Origin: DATJMJ01 sp035503915 | Lineage (GTDB): Bacteria; Actinomycetota; Acidimicrobiia; Acidimicrobiales; Palsa-688 | Direction: 5' to 3' | Length of the DNA stretch: 25,223 nucleotides | Assembly (NCBI GenBank): GCA_035503915.1 | Contig: DATJSU010000028.1 | Coordinates: forward strand, 1-25,223 | In this document: in pieces, positions 7,519-13,871 of the stretch | How positions within the stretch are numbered: position 1 is the first letter of the stretch | How the letters are laid out: every line of letters starts with the position of its first letter | The notes under the pieces: model-generated | The model's database searches: none | What the model saw: only the letters and a program-made list of their open reading frames with translations | Told to the model about the DNA's origin: nothing | Position numbers and translations under genes: made by a program

Positions 7519-7530
7519 AGGAGGAGACCA

Positions 7531-7734
7531 ATGCCCGGTTCTGCAGTACTACCCAAGTTGTTGACAATGGACGAGCTTGCCGAGCGGCTGGGCGTGACGC
7601 GCCGTCATGTGCGCCGCTTGGTAGCCGAGCGACGTGTGCCGTTCCTGAGGGTCGGGAGGTTCATCCGCTTCGACCCCGCCGCGGTAGGCCTGTGGCTCGA
7701 CTCGCGCCGCGTCCCTGGTTCGCGGTTCGAGTAA
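7531..7734 (+). CDS. Excisionase-type helix-turn-helix protein (AlpA/MerR-like HTH_17)
   Basis: The protein is 67 residues. LTMDELAERLGVTRRHVRRLVAERRVPFLRVGRFIRFDP is the standard small winged-helix fold of recombination-directionality factors and 'DNA binding domain, excisionase family' proteins: recognition helix around RRHVRRLV, then a wing around VGRFIRF. A strong AGGAGGAG precedes the ATG. It lies upstream of the integrase in the same direction, the usual xis-int order of actinobacterial elements. It probably bends DNA at the attachment sites and may also regulate transfer genes. A purely transcriptional role cannot be excluded. Confidence 0.8.
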   Translation: MPGSAVLPKLLTMDELAERLGVTRRHVRRLVAERRVPFLRVGRFIRFDPAAVGLWLDSRRVPGSRFE

Positions 7735-7857
7735 CACACGCCATCACAGCTCGGCGCTACTCTCGCGACAGGCGTTCGCCGGCCCCGCCGATTTCGGGCT
7801 GGCCCCTTGTTTTCAATTTGCCCGCCCCGCACGCGGGCTGACGAAGAAGGAGGCCGC

Positions 7858-9015
7858 ATGGGCTCCATCCGGCGCGCACCCAAGACGAACCGCTGGGAGG
7901 CGCGTTATCGCGACCCGCTCGGCGGGCAGCGGACCAAAACGTTCGACGCCAAAGCAGACGCCAAGGCCTTCCTAGCAAACGTCGAGACGAGCATCGCCCG
8001 GGGCACTTGGCGGGAGCCCGGGCGCTCCCGTGCCAAGTTCTCGCGAGTGGCGGCCGAGTGGTTGGCTAGCAACCCGACCAAGCGGGCAACCACCTACGCC
8101 CGCGACGCCACAGTGATCCGGACGCACCTCGACCCGGTGCTCGGCGATCTGCCTGTCAACCACGTACAGCCCGTACAGGTCCAAGAGGTCATCGACAGGA
8201 TGGCCGGCCGAGCCCTCAGCCCGAAGACTATCCGGACCGACTATGGCGTCCTGCGGGCTATCTTCAGCTGGGCAGTCCAAACCGACATCATCGATCGGAG
8301 CCCATGCCGGGGAATCCGCCTGCCCGAGATGGTGCGCCAGGCCCGCCCCGTCGTGTCCGCCGACGACATCGAGCACCTCGTCGCCACTATGCCGGAGGAG
8401 TACCGGGCAGCCGTGCTCCTTGGCGCAATCGGGCTGCGCCAAGGCGAGGTATTCGGGCTACGCGTCGGGGCGGTCGACTTCCTGCGCCGTACGCTCAGCG
8501 TGCGTGCGACGCTCAACGAAGTCGAGGGCAGTTTCGTTGAGGGGGCCGGCAAAACCCAAGCGTCCCGGCGGACGATCTCTGTGCCCGAAAGAGTCCTCGA
8601 CGAGCTGTCGGCCCACCTCGACAGGACCGCCAAGACCGACCCGGAGGACCTTGTGTTCCAAGCTTCCGGCGGCGGCCCAGTAAGGGCGACCAACTTTCGC
8701 GGCCGAGTCTACGACCCAGCGCTGCGCCGGGCCGGGCTCGAGGGCCTCAGCTTCCACCGCCTCCGCCACTCGGCAGGTCACATGCTCCGCGAGCTCGGGG
8801 TGCCCCTGGAGGTCATCCAGAAGCGGCTCGGCCACTCCTCCATCCGTACCACGGCGGACATCTACGGCTCGCTCCCCGAGAGGGTGGACCGCCCGGTGGC
8901 TGAGAAGCTCGACGAGATGTTCCGCTACGCCCAAGAGGCGCAGTCCCGTGGTGCAGGTCTCAGCTCCGGTGGTGCAGATGTGGTGCGAGACTCAGACGGG
9001 GAGGAGGCTTCCTAA
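7858..9015 (+). CDS. Tyrosine recombinase / site-specific integrase
   Basis: The protein is 385 residues, with the three-part layout of actinobacterial phage and ICE integrases. An N-terminal arm-binding region (RRAPKTNRWEARYRDPLGGQ) is followed by a SAM-like core-binding domain (about 65-165) and the catalytic domain. Active-site residues are all present: R194 (GLRQGE), K232 (GKTQASRR), H300-x-x-R303 (FHRLRH), H326 (LGHSS) and Y336 (ADIYGSL). AAGGAGG lies 5 nt before this ATG. An upstream in-frame TTG is rejected for lack of a ribosome site. The stop is only 33 bases from the 3' end of tRNA-Ala, which makes that tRNA the probable attachment site. Confidence 0.95.
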   Translation: MGSIRRAPKTNRWEARYRDPLGGQRTKTFDAKADAKAFLANVETSIARGTWREPGRSRAKFSRVAAEWLASNPTKRATTYARDATVIRTHLDPVLGDLPVNHVQPVQVQEVIDRMAGRALSPKTIRTDYGVLRAIFSWAVQTDIIDRSPCRGIRLPEMVRQARPVVSADDIEHLVATMPEEYRAAVLLGAIGLRQGEVFGLRVGAVDFLRRTLSVRATLNEVEGSFVEGAGKTQASRRTISVPERVLDELSAHLDRTAKTDPEDLVFQASGGGPVRATNFRGRVYDPALRRAGLEGLSFHRLRHSAGHMLRELGVPLEVIQKRLGHSSIRTTADIYGSLPERVDRPVAEKLDEMFRYAQEAQSRGAGLSSGGADVVRDSDGEEAS

Positions 9016-9048
9016 CGCTTTATCCCGCTTGATCAGGGATCTTACGAG

Positions 9049-9122
9049 TGGAGGTGACCGGACTTGAACCGGCGACTTCTACGATGCGAACGTAGCGCTC
9101 TTCCGGGCTGAGCTACACCCCC
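9049..9122 (-). tRNA. tRNA-Ala (anticodon CGC)
   Basis: The cloverleaf folds fully. The acceptor stem GGGGGTG/CACCTCC contains the G3-U70 wobble that identifies alanine tRNAs. The D stem is GCTC/GAGC. The anticodon stem CTACG/CGTAG surrounds loop TTCGCAT with anticodon CGC, reading GCG codons. The T arm is GCCGG-TTCAAGT-CCGGT. The discriminator is A and CCA is not encoded. The gene reads leftwards, so its 3' end faces the integrase. It is intact and expected to be functional after integration. Confidence 0.95.
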
Positions 9123-9289
9123 GTGGGCAGCAAGCCTACCAGGCGATGGTTTTCCGACGCTCCAGGCGCCGCCCGGCCGTGACGACCACTCGGGCACGGT
9201 TTCCACGCTGAGCTCGGGCACGCGGGTGGGGTGGAAGGTGAGAAAGGTGACCGGCGCGCGCTGCGAAAAGCCCGTGGCACACCCAACAG

Positions 9290-9943
9290 CTACCGCACGA
9301 GCGCCAAGCTCGCGTAGCTGTCAAAGTCGCCATAACTTTCCTCTGCCTCCTGAACAGCACGCCGTCGAGGCGCCTGCCGATGCGTCGCATGAGCAGGCAC
9401 GTACTCTTGTTCGAACTGGGCGCCGATCAGGAGCGACGGGCTCTCGAGGACAGACGCTCTTGGGCCCGGCGGAGGTGCAAGGAGGAGATCTTCGACGTAC
9501 AGACGGGGCTCACGCGAGCGCTTGGCTTCGATAAGAGGGCGCCGCGCCCTGGTCGCCCTAAACAGCAGGCAGAGGTAGCAAGCCAACGCGACATCGCAAA
9601 GAGCCTGAACACCAAGTGCGACGACGGAGTGGCTGAGCACAGCGGCCACTATCGTGACTACGACGGCTGCAAAGAGCATCAGGAGCACGTCCCGACGGCG
9701 CCGGCGGACCTCCAGACGCTTGTGCCAGGAGGCGGCCGCCACGAGCGCAGGCGATGGCGCCGGCAGGGACTGCTCGGCACAAAGCCGGTTCGCAGGCGTC
9801 ACTTTGTTGGGGCTGGCAAACTCCAGCACCCTCAGCTCCTGCCTGAAAAGCCCTACCGTGTCGGTAGTTGTTGGCCTGCGCGTCCACAGCCAGTACACCA
9901 GGACCGCCACCCAGAGGCTCGCGACCAAAAACTCAGTACCCAT
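9290..9943 (-). CDS. SepX/GlpR-like actinobacterial membrane protein
   Basis: The 217-residue protein has one N-terminal membrane helix (FLVASLWVAVLVYWLW), a cytoplasmic loop of about 65 residues, a paired membrane hairpin after a basic RRRRR anchor (about 86-128), and a cytoplasmic C-terminus. That architecture, and the 'RRRR-DVL...D-AL-CYL-LLF' pattern of the helical pair, match my memory of SepX (Streptomyces) / GlpR (Corynebacterium), membrane partners of the division machinery. Those genes also lie near galU and molybdopterin genes, as here. GAGGAG lies 8 nt before the ATG. The assignment rests on topology and neighbourhood, with no diagnostic catalytic motif, so homology is probable but not proven. 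Confidence 0.5.
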   Translation of the reverse strand: MGTEFLVASLWVAVLVYWLWTRRPTTTDTVGLFRQELRVLEFASPNKVTPANRLCAEQSLPAPSPALVAAASWHKRLEVRRRRRDVLLMLFAAVVVTIVAAVLSHSVVALGVQALCDVALACYLCLLFRATRARRPLIEAKRSREPRLYVEDLLLAPPPGPRASVLESPSLLIGAQFEQEYVPAHATHRQAPRRRAVQEAEESYGDFDSYASLALVR

Positions 9944-10047
9944 ATCGCAACTCCTCGGATACCCGCTGTTCCGTTACCCGAAAAATAGCCGGTCGCCGCG
10001 GCGAGATGGTGGATCCTCCCGCGCGCAGCGTCACTAGGCCAGCTGGA

Positions 10048-10072
10048 GCCCCACGTACGGGGCCCATTTTTT
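10048..10072 (+). terminator. Intrinsic terminator pointing rightwards, overlapping the moaC stop
   Basis: GCCCC-ACGTAC-GGGGC is followed by CCA and six T residues on the plus strand, the form of an intrinsic terminator. Both flanking genes read leftwards, so in the moaC direction the hairpin comes with A residues before it rather than U residues after it. It may block antisense transcription into moaC while acting only as a weak hairpin for moaC itself. Confidence 0.45.
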
Positions 10073-10661
10073 AGCTCTCGAGGTCGCTTGATCCGCCGAT
10101 TAAGCCGTCTATTTCCTCTTCTATCGGGAGCGCACGAGCCGTCTCGCTGCCCGGGCCGTTGCCCGTCGCGCCCGCCAGCCCCCCGGCCCCCCGCCGCCAA
10201 TGGCCGCTCCGCCCGCCGGTTTTCTCCCAAAGCGCAAGGTCGCCAATAACCATCGCCCTGTCAAATGATTTGCACATGTCGTAGACCGTCAGCGCAGCGA
10301 CCGCACAGGCGGTGAGCGCTTCCATCTCTACCCCTGTGCGGTCGACGGTCTCGACCTGGGTCTCGACCTCAACGAAGTCGTCGCCAATTGTGAAGTTGAT
10401 CGTCACGGCACCCACGAGCAAGGGGTGGCAGAGCGGGATCAACGCGGCCGCTTGCTTGGCGGCTTGTATGCCCGCCACTCGGGACACCGCCAGTACGTCG
10501 CCCTTGGTGATGGCATTGCTGGCGACCTTCGCCGTGGTCTCGGGCTGCATGTTGACTTTGCAGCGAGCCACCGCCCGCCGGTGAGTTGCCTCCTTGGGCG
10601 TCACATCGACCATGCGCGCCCTGCCCAGCGGGTCGATGTGAGTTAGGCCGCGCTCAGGCAC
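10071..10661 (-). CDS. moaC: Cyclic pyranopterin monophosphate synthase MoaC
   Basis: MoaC converts the MoaA product (3',8-cyclo-dihydro-GTP) to cyclic pyranopterin monophosphate in molybdenum-cofactor synthesis. Family motifs are complete: LTHIDPLGRARMVDV at the start, KGDV (53-56), LCHPL (77-81), TVDRTGVEMEAL (105-116), YDMCKSFDR and the closing KTGGRSGHW. The family usually ends near here (about 157). This protein continues for some 39 more residues, Gly-rich and then acidic (ALPIEEEIDGLIGGSS), so the tail is unusual. The start is GTG with only a weak ribosome site, chosen by alignment to the family start. It is the third gene of the leftward galU-moaA-moaC run. Confidence 0.95.
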   Translation of the reverse strand: MPERGLTHIDPLGRARMVDVTPKEATHRRAVARCKVNMQPETTAKVASNAITKGDVLAVSRVAGIQAAKQAAALIPLCHPLLVGAVTINFTIGDDFVEVETQVETVDRTGVEMEALTACAVAALTVYDMCKSFDRAMVIGDLALWEKTGGRSGHWRRGAGGLAGATGNGPGSETARALPIEEEIDGLIGGSSDLES

Positions 10662-10727
10662 AGCTCAAGTCTACGCGAACTGCTCTAGAGCAGAGCGAGA
10701 GCGCAGCACGGGAGGCCGGGCGCGAGC

Positions 10728-11717
10728 TCAACCGCCGATCTGGCTCATGCTCCGGGTAGGTCGGACGAAGGTGACTTTGCCAATCTGGTGGCCGGCCCAC
10801 TTCTTGTCCACCTCGTCCTCGATCGCCGTGGCGAGGTCTTCGTCGCTGCCCCCGCTTCGCAGCACTGCCCGCAAGTCGCGTTCCCGGACGGCGAACAGGC
10901 AGCTCCTGAGCGCTCCCTCGGCCGTAAGGCGCACCCTGTCGCAGCTCTCACAAAACGGCCGCGTGACGCTTGCGATGGCACCCACGTAACCCGCACCGTC
11001 GAGGTACCGGTACCGCTCAGCTGGTTGGGCACCCCGCGCCCCGTCCGGCTCGAGCGGGAAAACTTCGCCGATGCGGGCGAGGATTTCGCCCGCTGGCACC
11101 ACCCTGTCAGCTCTCCACTCGCCAGAGCCGTCCAAGGGCATGAACTCGATGAAACGAACCTCGACCCCGCGTTCGCGGCCAAAACGAGCCAGGTCGACGA
11201 CTTCGTCGTCGTTCACGTCCCGCACCACGACGGCGTTCAGCTTCACCGGCTGCAGGCCGGCTTTGCAGGCTGCGTCCAAGCCTCTCAGGACGTGGGTAAG
11301 CGCGTCGCGCCCGGTGATCTCTGCAAACCTTTCCGGGCGCAGGGAGTCGCAGCTAATCGTCACCCGGTGGAGGCCCGCATCCTTCAGCGGCGCCGCGAGA
11401 CGCTCCAGTGACGCCCCATTTGTGGTCATGGAGAGCTCGACGGCAAGCCGAGCCAGGCGCGCCATGAGCCCCGGGAGCTCGGCCCTTAGCGTCGGCTCGC
11501 CGCCGGTGACACGCACCGACTCGATCCCGAAGTACTCGACGAAGACCCTCGCGACGCGCTCGATCTCCTCAAAGGTGAGGATTTCCTCGCGCGGCAACCA
11601 GCGCATGCCCTCATGGGGCATGCAGTACTGGCAGCGGAAGTTACAGCGGTCGGTGACCGAGATGCGCAGGTCCACCACGCGGCGGCCAAAGCGGTCGACC
11701 AGAGGCCGAGCCCCCAC
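10728..11717 (-). CDS. moaA: GTP 3',8-cyclase MoaA (radical SAM)
   Basis: MoaA catalyses the first step of molybdenum-cofactor synthesis, rearranging GTP with MoaC. It has 329 residues, the normal length. The radical-SAM cluster motif is C25-x3-C29-x2-C32 (TDRCNFRCQYC). TGGEP (71-75) contacts SAM. The C-terminal second 4Fe-4S cluster is C256-x2-C259-x13-C273. The conserved terminal Gly-Gly needed for catalysis is intact (IGG). The GTG start is at the family-typical place before LVDRFGR but lacks a clear ribosome site. With 28 bases to galU, expression is likely by readthrough from galU. The usual actinobacterial neighbour at this position is moeA/glp, which is not seen here. Confidence 0.96.
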   Translation of the reverse strand: MGARPLVDRFGRRVVDLRISVTDRCNFRCQYCMPHEGMRWLPREEILTFEEIERVARVFVEYFGIESVRVTGGEPTLRAELPGLMARLARLAVELSMTTNGASLERLAAPLKDAGLHRVTISCDSLRPERFAEITGRDALTHVLRGLDAACKAGLQPVKLNAVVVRDVNDDEVVDLARFGRERGVEVRFIEFMPLDGSGEWRADRVVPAGEILARIGEVFPLEPDGARGAQPAERYRYLDGAGYVGAIASVTRPFCESCDRVRLTAEGALRSCLFAVRERDLRAVLRSGGSDEDLATAIEDEVDKKWAGHQIGKVTFVRPTRSMSQIGG

Positions 11718-11745
11718 GGGGTGGCTGGGCTGGTCGGGGAGGGAG

Positions 11746-12630
11746 TTAACGGTCTTGTCCCATTGCCAAGCGCTCGAGCAAGAACTTGCGGAAGGGGGGG
11801 CCTACGTCCTCCCGCTCGAGCGCGAACTCAACGGTCGCGATCAGGTAGTCGACCTTGTTCCCGACGTCGAAACGGCCGTCGCGGAAGGTCCAGCCGTAGA
11901 CGGGCTCGCGCTCGGCAAGGTTTTTGATCGCGTCCGTTAGCTGGATTTCTCCGCCTCTCCCGGGCTTGGTATCTGCCAGGACGTCGAATATCGAAGGGCC
12001 GAACACGTACCTGCCCATGACCGCCAGGTTCGAGGGGGTTTCCTCGGGAGACGGCTTTTCGACCAGGTCCTCGATTCGCACGATGTTGTCTTCCAAAGGC
12101 TCGACCCTCGCGCAACCATAAGAGGAAATGTCCTTTTGCGGGACTTCCTTGAGGGCGATGACAGAGTGGCCATAGTGCTCGAACGACTTCAGCATGCTGG
12201 AGAGGATCCCTGCTTCGGGGTGCATGATGTCGTCGCCGAGGAGCACAGCAAAGGGCGCGTCGCCTACATGCTCGGCGGCGACCAGCACCGCGTGGCCGAG
12301 ACCGCGCGGCTCGCCTTGGCGCACGTAGTGGATTTCGGCCATCTCTGCGATGCGGCGCATCTCGTCGAGCTCGGCCAGCTTCCCTCCCTGCTCGAGGTAG
12401 TACTCGAGCTCGAAGGAGCGGTCGAAGTGGTCCTCGAGGGTGCGCTTGCCACGGCCGGTGATGACCAGGATGTCGGTGATGCCGACGGAGACAGCTTCCT
12501 CCACGACGTACTGGATGGCGGGCTTGTCGACGAGAGGCAGCATTTCCTTGGGCTGCGCCTTGGTGGCCGGCAAGAACCGAGTCCCGAGCCCTGCCGCCGG
12601 GATCACCGCCTTACGAACCTGTTGCGCCAT
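11746..12630 (-). CDS. galU: UTP-glucose-1-phosphate uridylyltransferase GalU
   Basis: GalU makes UDP-glucose from UTP and glucose-1-phosphate for cell-envelope glycans and trehalose. The 294-residue protein starts with the nucleotidyltransferase signature AAGLGTRFLPATKAQPKEMLP (12-32). It also has VEEAVSVGITDILVITGRGK, the GLGHAVLVA substrate loop, LLGDDI metal site, VEKPSPEETPSNLAVMGRY, GGEIQLTDAI and the DVGNKVDYL ending typical of bacterial GalU. AAGGAGA lies before the ATG. It heads the leftward group galU-moaA-moaC. Confidence 0.97.
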   Translation of the reverse strand: MAQQVRKAVIPAAGLGTRFLPATKAQPKEMLPLVDKPAIQYVVEEAVSVGITDILVITGRGKRTLEDHFDRSFELEYYLEQGGKLAELDEMRRIAEMAEIHYVRQGEPRGLGHAVLVAAEHVGDAPFAVLLGDDIMHPEAGILSSMLKSFEHYGHSVIALKEVPQKDISSYGCARVEPLEDNIVRIEDLVEKPSPEETPSNLAVMGRYVFGPSIFDVLADTKPGRGGEIQLTDAIKNLAEREPVYGWTFRDGRFDVGNKVDYLIATVEFALEREDVGPPFRKFLLERLAMGQDR

Positions 12631-12806
12631 GCACTGTCTCCTTGTCCTCGTCCAACCGCGCTAGGCCGTGGTCCCCAAAGTGTGCAGTGCCTTCAGGGAA
12701 CGCGCGTTGCACTTTCCTGTTTTACCATTGCTCGGCTTTTACCCGGTCTCGGGCGGGCCTATATCGAGCCGGTCGGGAACAACTGAGCAAGCGAGGTGCG
12801 TTACAC

Positions 12807-12836
12807 TTGGCAATAGACATCCTCGACTGCTAACCA
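12807..12836 (+). promoter_or_regulatory. Possible promoter for the FmdB-family gene
   Basis: TTGGCA and TAACCA are separated by 18 bp, with a TG two bases before the -10. The inferred transcript start would lie 20-25 nt before the ATG. The match is moderate. Confidence 0.3.
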
Positions 12837-12866
12837 AAGCGCTCATGAAAGGGCTTGCTTCCCGAA

Positions 12867-13208
12867 ATGCCAACCTACGAGTACGCATGCAAGGCCTGTG
12901 GCCAGCACCTCGAAGTTGTCCAGTCGTTCAAGGATAGTGCGCTCACGGGGTGCCCGGCTTGTGGCGGGCCACTCCGCAAGGTCTTCGGCAACATAGGCAT
13001 TGCGTTCAAAGGCAGCGGCTTCTACAGGACCGACAGCAGGGCCTCTGGCGCCAAGACCGCGAGCAAGGCCGCGGAGGCCAAGGCCCCAGGGACGGCCGGC
13101 TCGGCGAAGTCAAGCGACAGCGGCTCCTCGACGAGCAGTCCCACCTCGAGCACCCCGAGCACCTCGAGCGTGACGCCCAGCAGCTCAAAGGCCACGGCCG
13201 CCTCCTAG
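12867..13208 (+). CDS. FmdB-family zinc-ribbon protein
   Basis: The 113-residue protein begins with MPTYEYACKACGQHLEVVQS and continues with two paired-cysteine knuckles (CKAC, CPAC) and LRKVFGNIGIAFKGSGFY, the complete FmdB zinc-ribbon domain (about 55 residues). The family was named after a regulator of a formamidase/formate dehydrogenase region, but its general role is unknown. The remaining half is low complexity, rich in Ser, Thr, Ala and Lys, as is common for actinobacterial members. A TTG four codons upstream is possible, but the MPTYEY start is family-typical. Downstream it converges with msrA. Confidence 0.85.
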   Translation: MPTYEYACKACGQHLEVVQSFKDSALTGCPACGGPLRKVFGNIGIAFKGSGFYRTDSRASGAKTASKAAEAKAPGTAGSAKSSDSGSSTSSPTSSTPSTSSVTPSSSKATAAS

Positions 13209-13209
13209 A

Positions 13210-13230
13210 GCGGCTTCCTAGAGCAGCCGC
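13210..13230. terminator. Hairpin between convergent fmdB and msrA
   Basis: GCGGCT and AGCCGC form a 6-bp stem with a 9-nt loop in the 38-base gap between two convergent genes. There is no T-tract on either side. It could serve both genes weakly. Confidence 0.35.
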
Positions 13231-13246
13231 CAGAGGAAGGGCGCTC

Positions 13247-13840
13247 TCAACCCTTCACGAGCCCGACGGGGCAGCTCACCCCCGTCCTCCCAAGGCCGCA
13301 GTAACCGCGTGGGTTTTTCGCGAGATATTGCTGGTGGTACTCCTCTGCGTAGTAGAAGGGCCCCGCTGGGCTTATCTCGGTCGTGATGTGTGGGTAGCCG
13401 GCCTTGCGTAGCACGAGGTCATAGGCCGTTTTGGACTGCTCGGCCGCCTCCTGCTGCTCGTCTGATGATGTGAAGACGGCGGAGCGGTACTGGGTGCCAA
13501 CGTCGTTACCCTGGCGCATCCCTTGGGTCGGGTCGTGATTTTCCCAAAACAGCTTGAGAAGCTCCTGGTACGAGGCTCCACTGGGCTGGAAGACGACAAG
13601 GACGGTCTCGGCGTGGCCTGTAAGGCCTGAGCAGACCCGTTCGTAGGTCGGGCCCGGCACCCGGCCGCCCGAATAGCCAACTGCCGTTACCCAAACGCCC
13701 GGGGTCGTCCAAAAGACCCGCTCGCCCCCCCAGAAGCACCCCATGGCGAACATGGCCCGCTCGCTGCCCTCGGGAAAGGGCCCCTGGAGCGGGTTGCCGT
13801 TGACGTAATGGTGCAAGGAGCTCACGTTGGTGCTGCTCAT
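13247..13840 (-). CDS. msrA: Peptide methionine-S-sulfoxide reductase MsrA
   Basis: MsrA repairs oxidised methionine (S-sulfoxide) in proteins. The catalytic GCFWGGE carries C35, with the family motifs VGYSGG, YERVCSGLTGHAE, FWENHDPTQ, GNDVGTQYRSAVF and the C-terminal FYYAEEYHQQYL. Resolving cysteines are probably C181 and C190 in GYCGLGRTGVSC, so the enzyme should recycle through thioredoxin. The length (197) is normal. GGAGG lies 9 nt before the ATG. The gene follows tldE by 31 bases in the same direction and may be transcribed with tldDE. Confidence 0.96.
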   Translation of the reverse strand: MSSTNVSSLHHYVNGNPLQGPFPEGSERAMFAMGCFWGGERVFWTTPGVWVTAVGYSGGRVPGPTYERVCSGLTGHAETVLVVFQPSGASYQELLKLFWENHDPTQGMRQGNDVGTQYRSAVFTSSDEQQEAAEQSKTAYDLVLRKAGYPHITTEISPAGPFYYAEEYHQQYLAKNPRGYCGLGRTGVSCPVGLVKG

Positions 13841-13871
13841 TAGTACTGCCTCCAGGCACCTGTGGTGGGCA

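Larger units (their letters stand above)
7160..7530. other. Divergent control region between relaxase and excisionase genes
   Basis: This 371-base region separates the leftward relaxase gene from the rightward xis-int pair. It contains a perfect hairpin (7200-7216), phased decamer repeats (7281-7320), an HpaI-type palindrome GTTAAC near 7342, and a hairpin abutting the xis ribosome site (7501-7518). A 62-codon frame at 7318-7506 starts inside the repeats with a poor ribosome site. Its last 13 codons could form a leader peptide (MGRKKNRHLGPYR) preceded by GAGAGGGG. I do not call it a gene. Confidence 0.5.
1..9049. mobile_element. Integrated conjugative/mobilizable element next to tRNA-Ala (left end outside window)
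   Basis: Integrase, excisionase and MobF relaxase-helicase are followed by cargo: secreted protein, ART-like protein, toxin-antitoxin pair and an HTH fragment. The integrase side abuts the 3' end of tRNA-Ala. The right boundary is placed at the tRNA 3' end by inference, since many integrases recombine within a tRNA 3' half and preserve the gene. I found no second copy of that sequence to the left, so the left boundary is unknown and part of 1-3500 could be chromosomal. No FtsK/TraB-type translocase or replication initiator was seen, so an integrative mobilizable element is as likely as a self-transmissible one. Confidence 0.7.

Noticed and set aside
9136..9390. 84-codon minus-strand frame upstream of tRNA-Ala
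   Set aside because: It overlaps the end of the SepX-like gene, is very Arg-rich and lacks a ribosome site. It is a typical shadow frame of GC-rich DNA.
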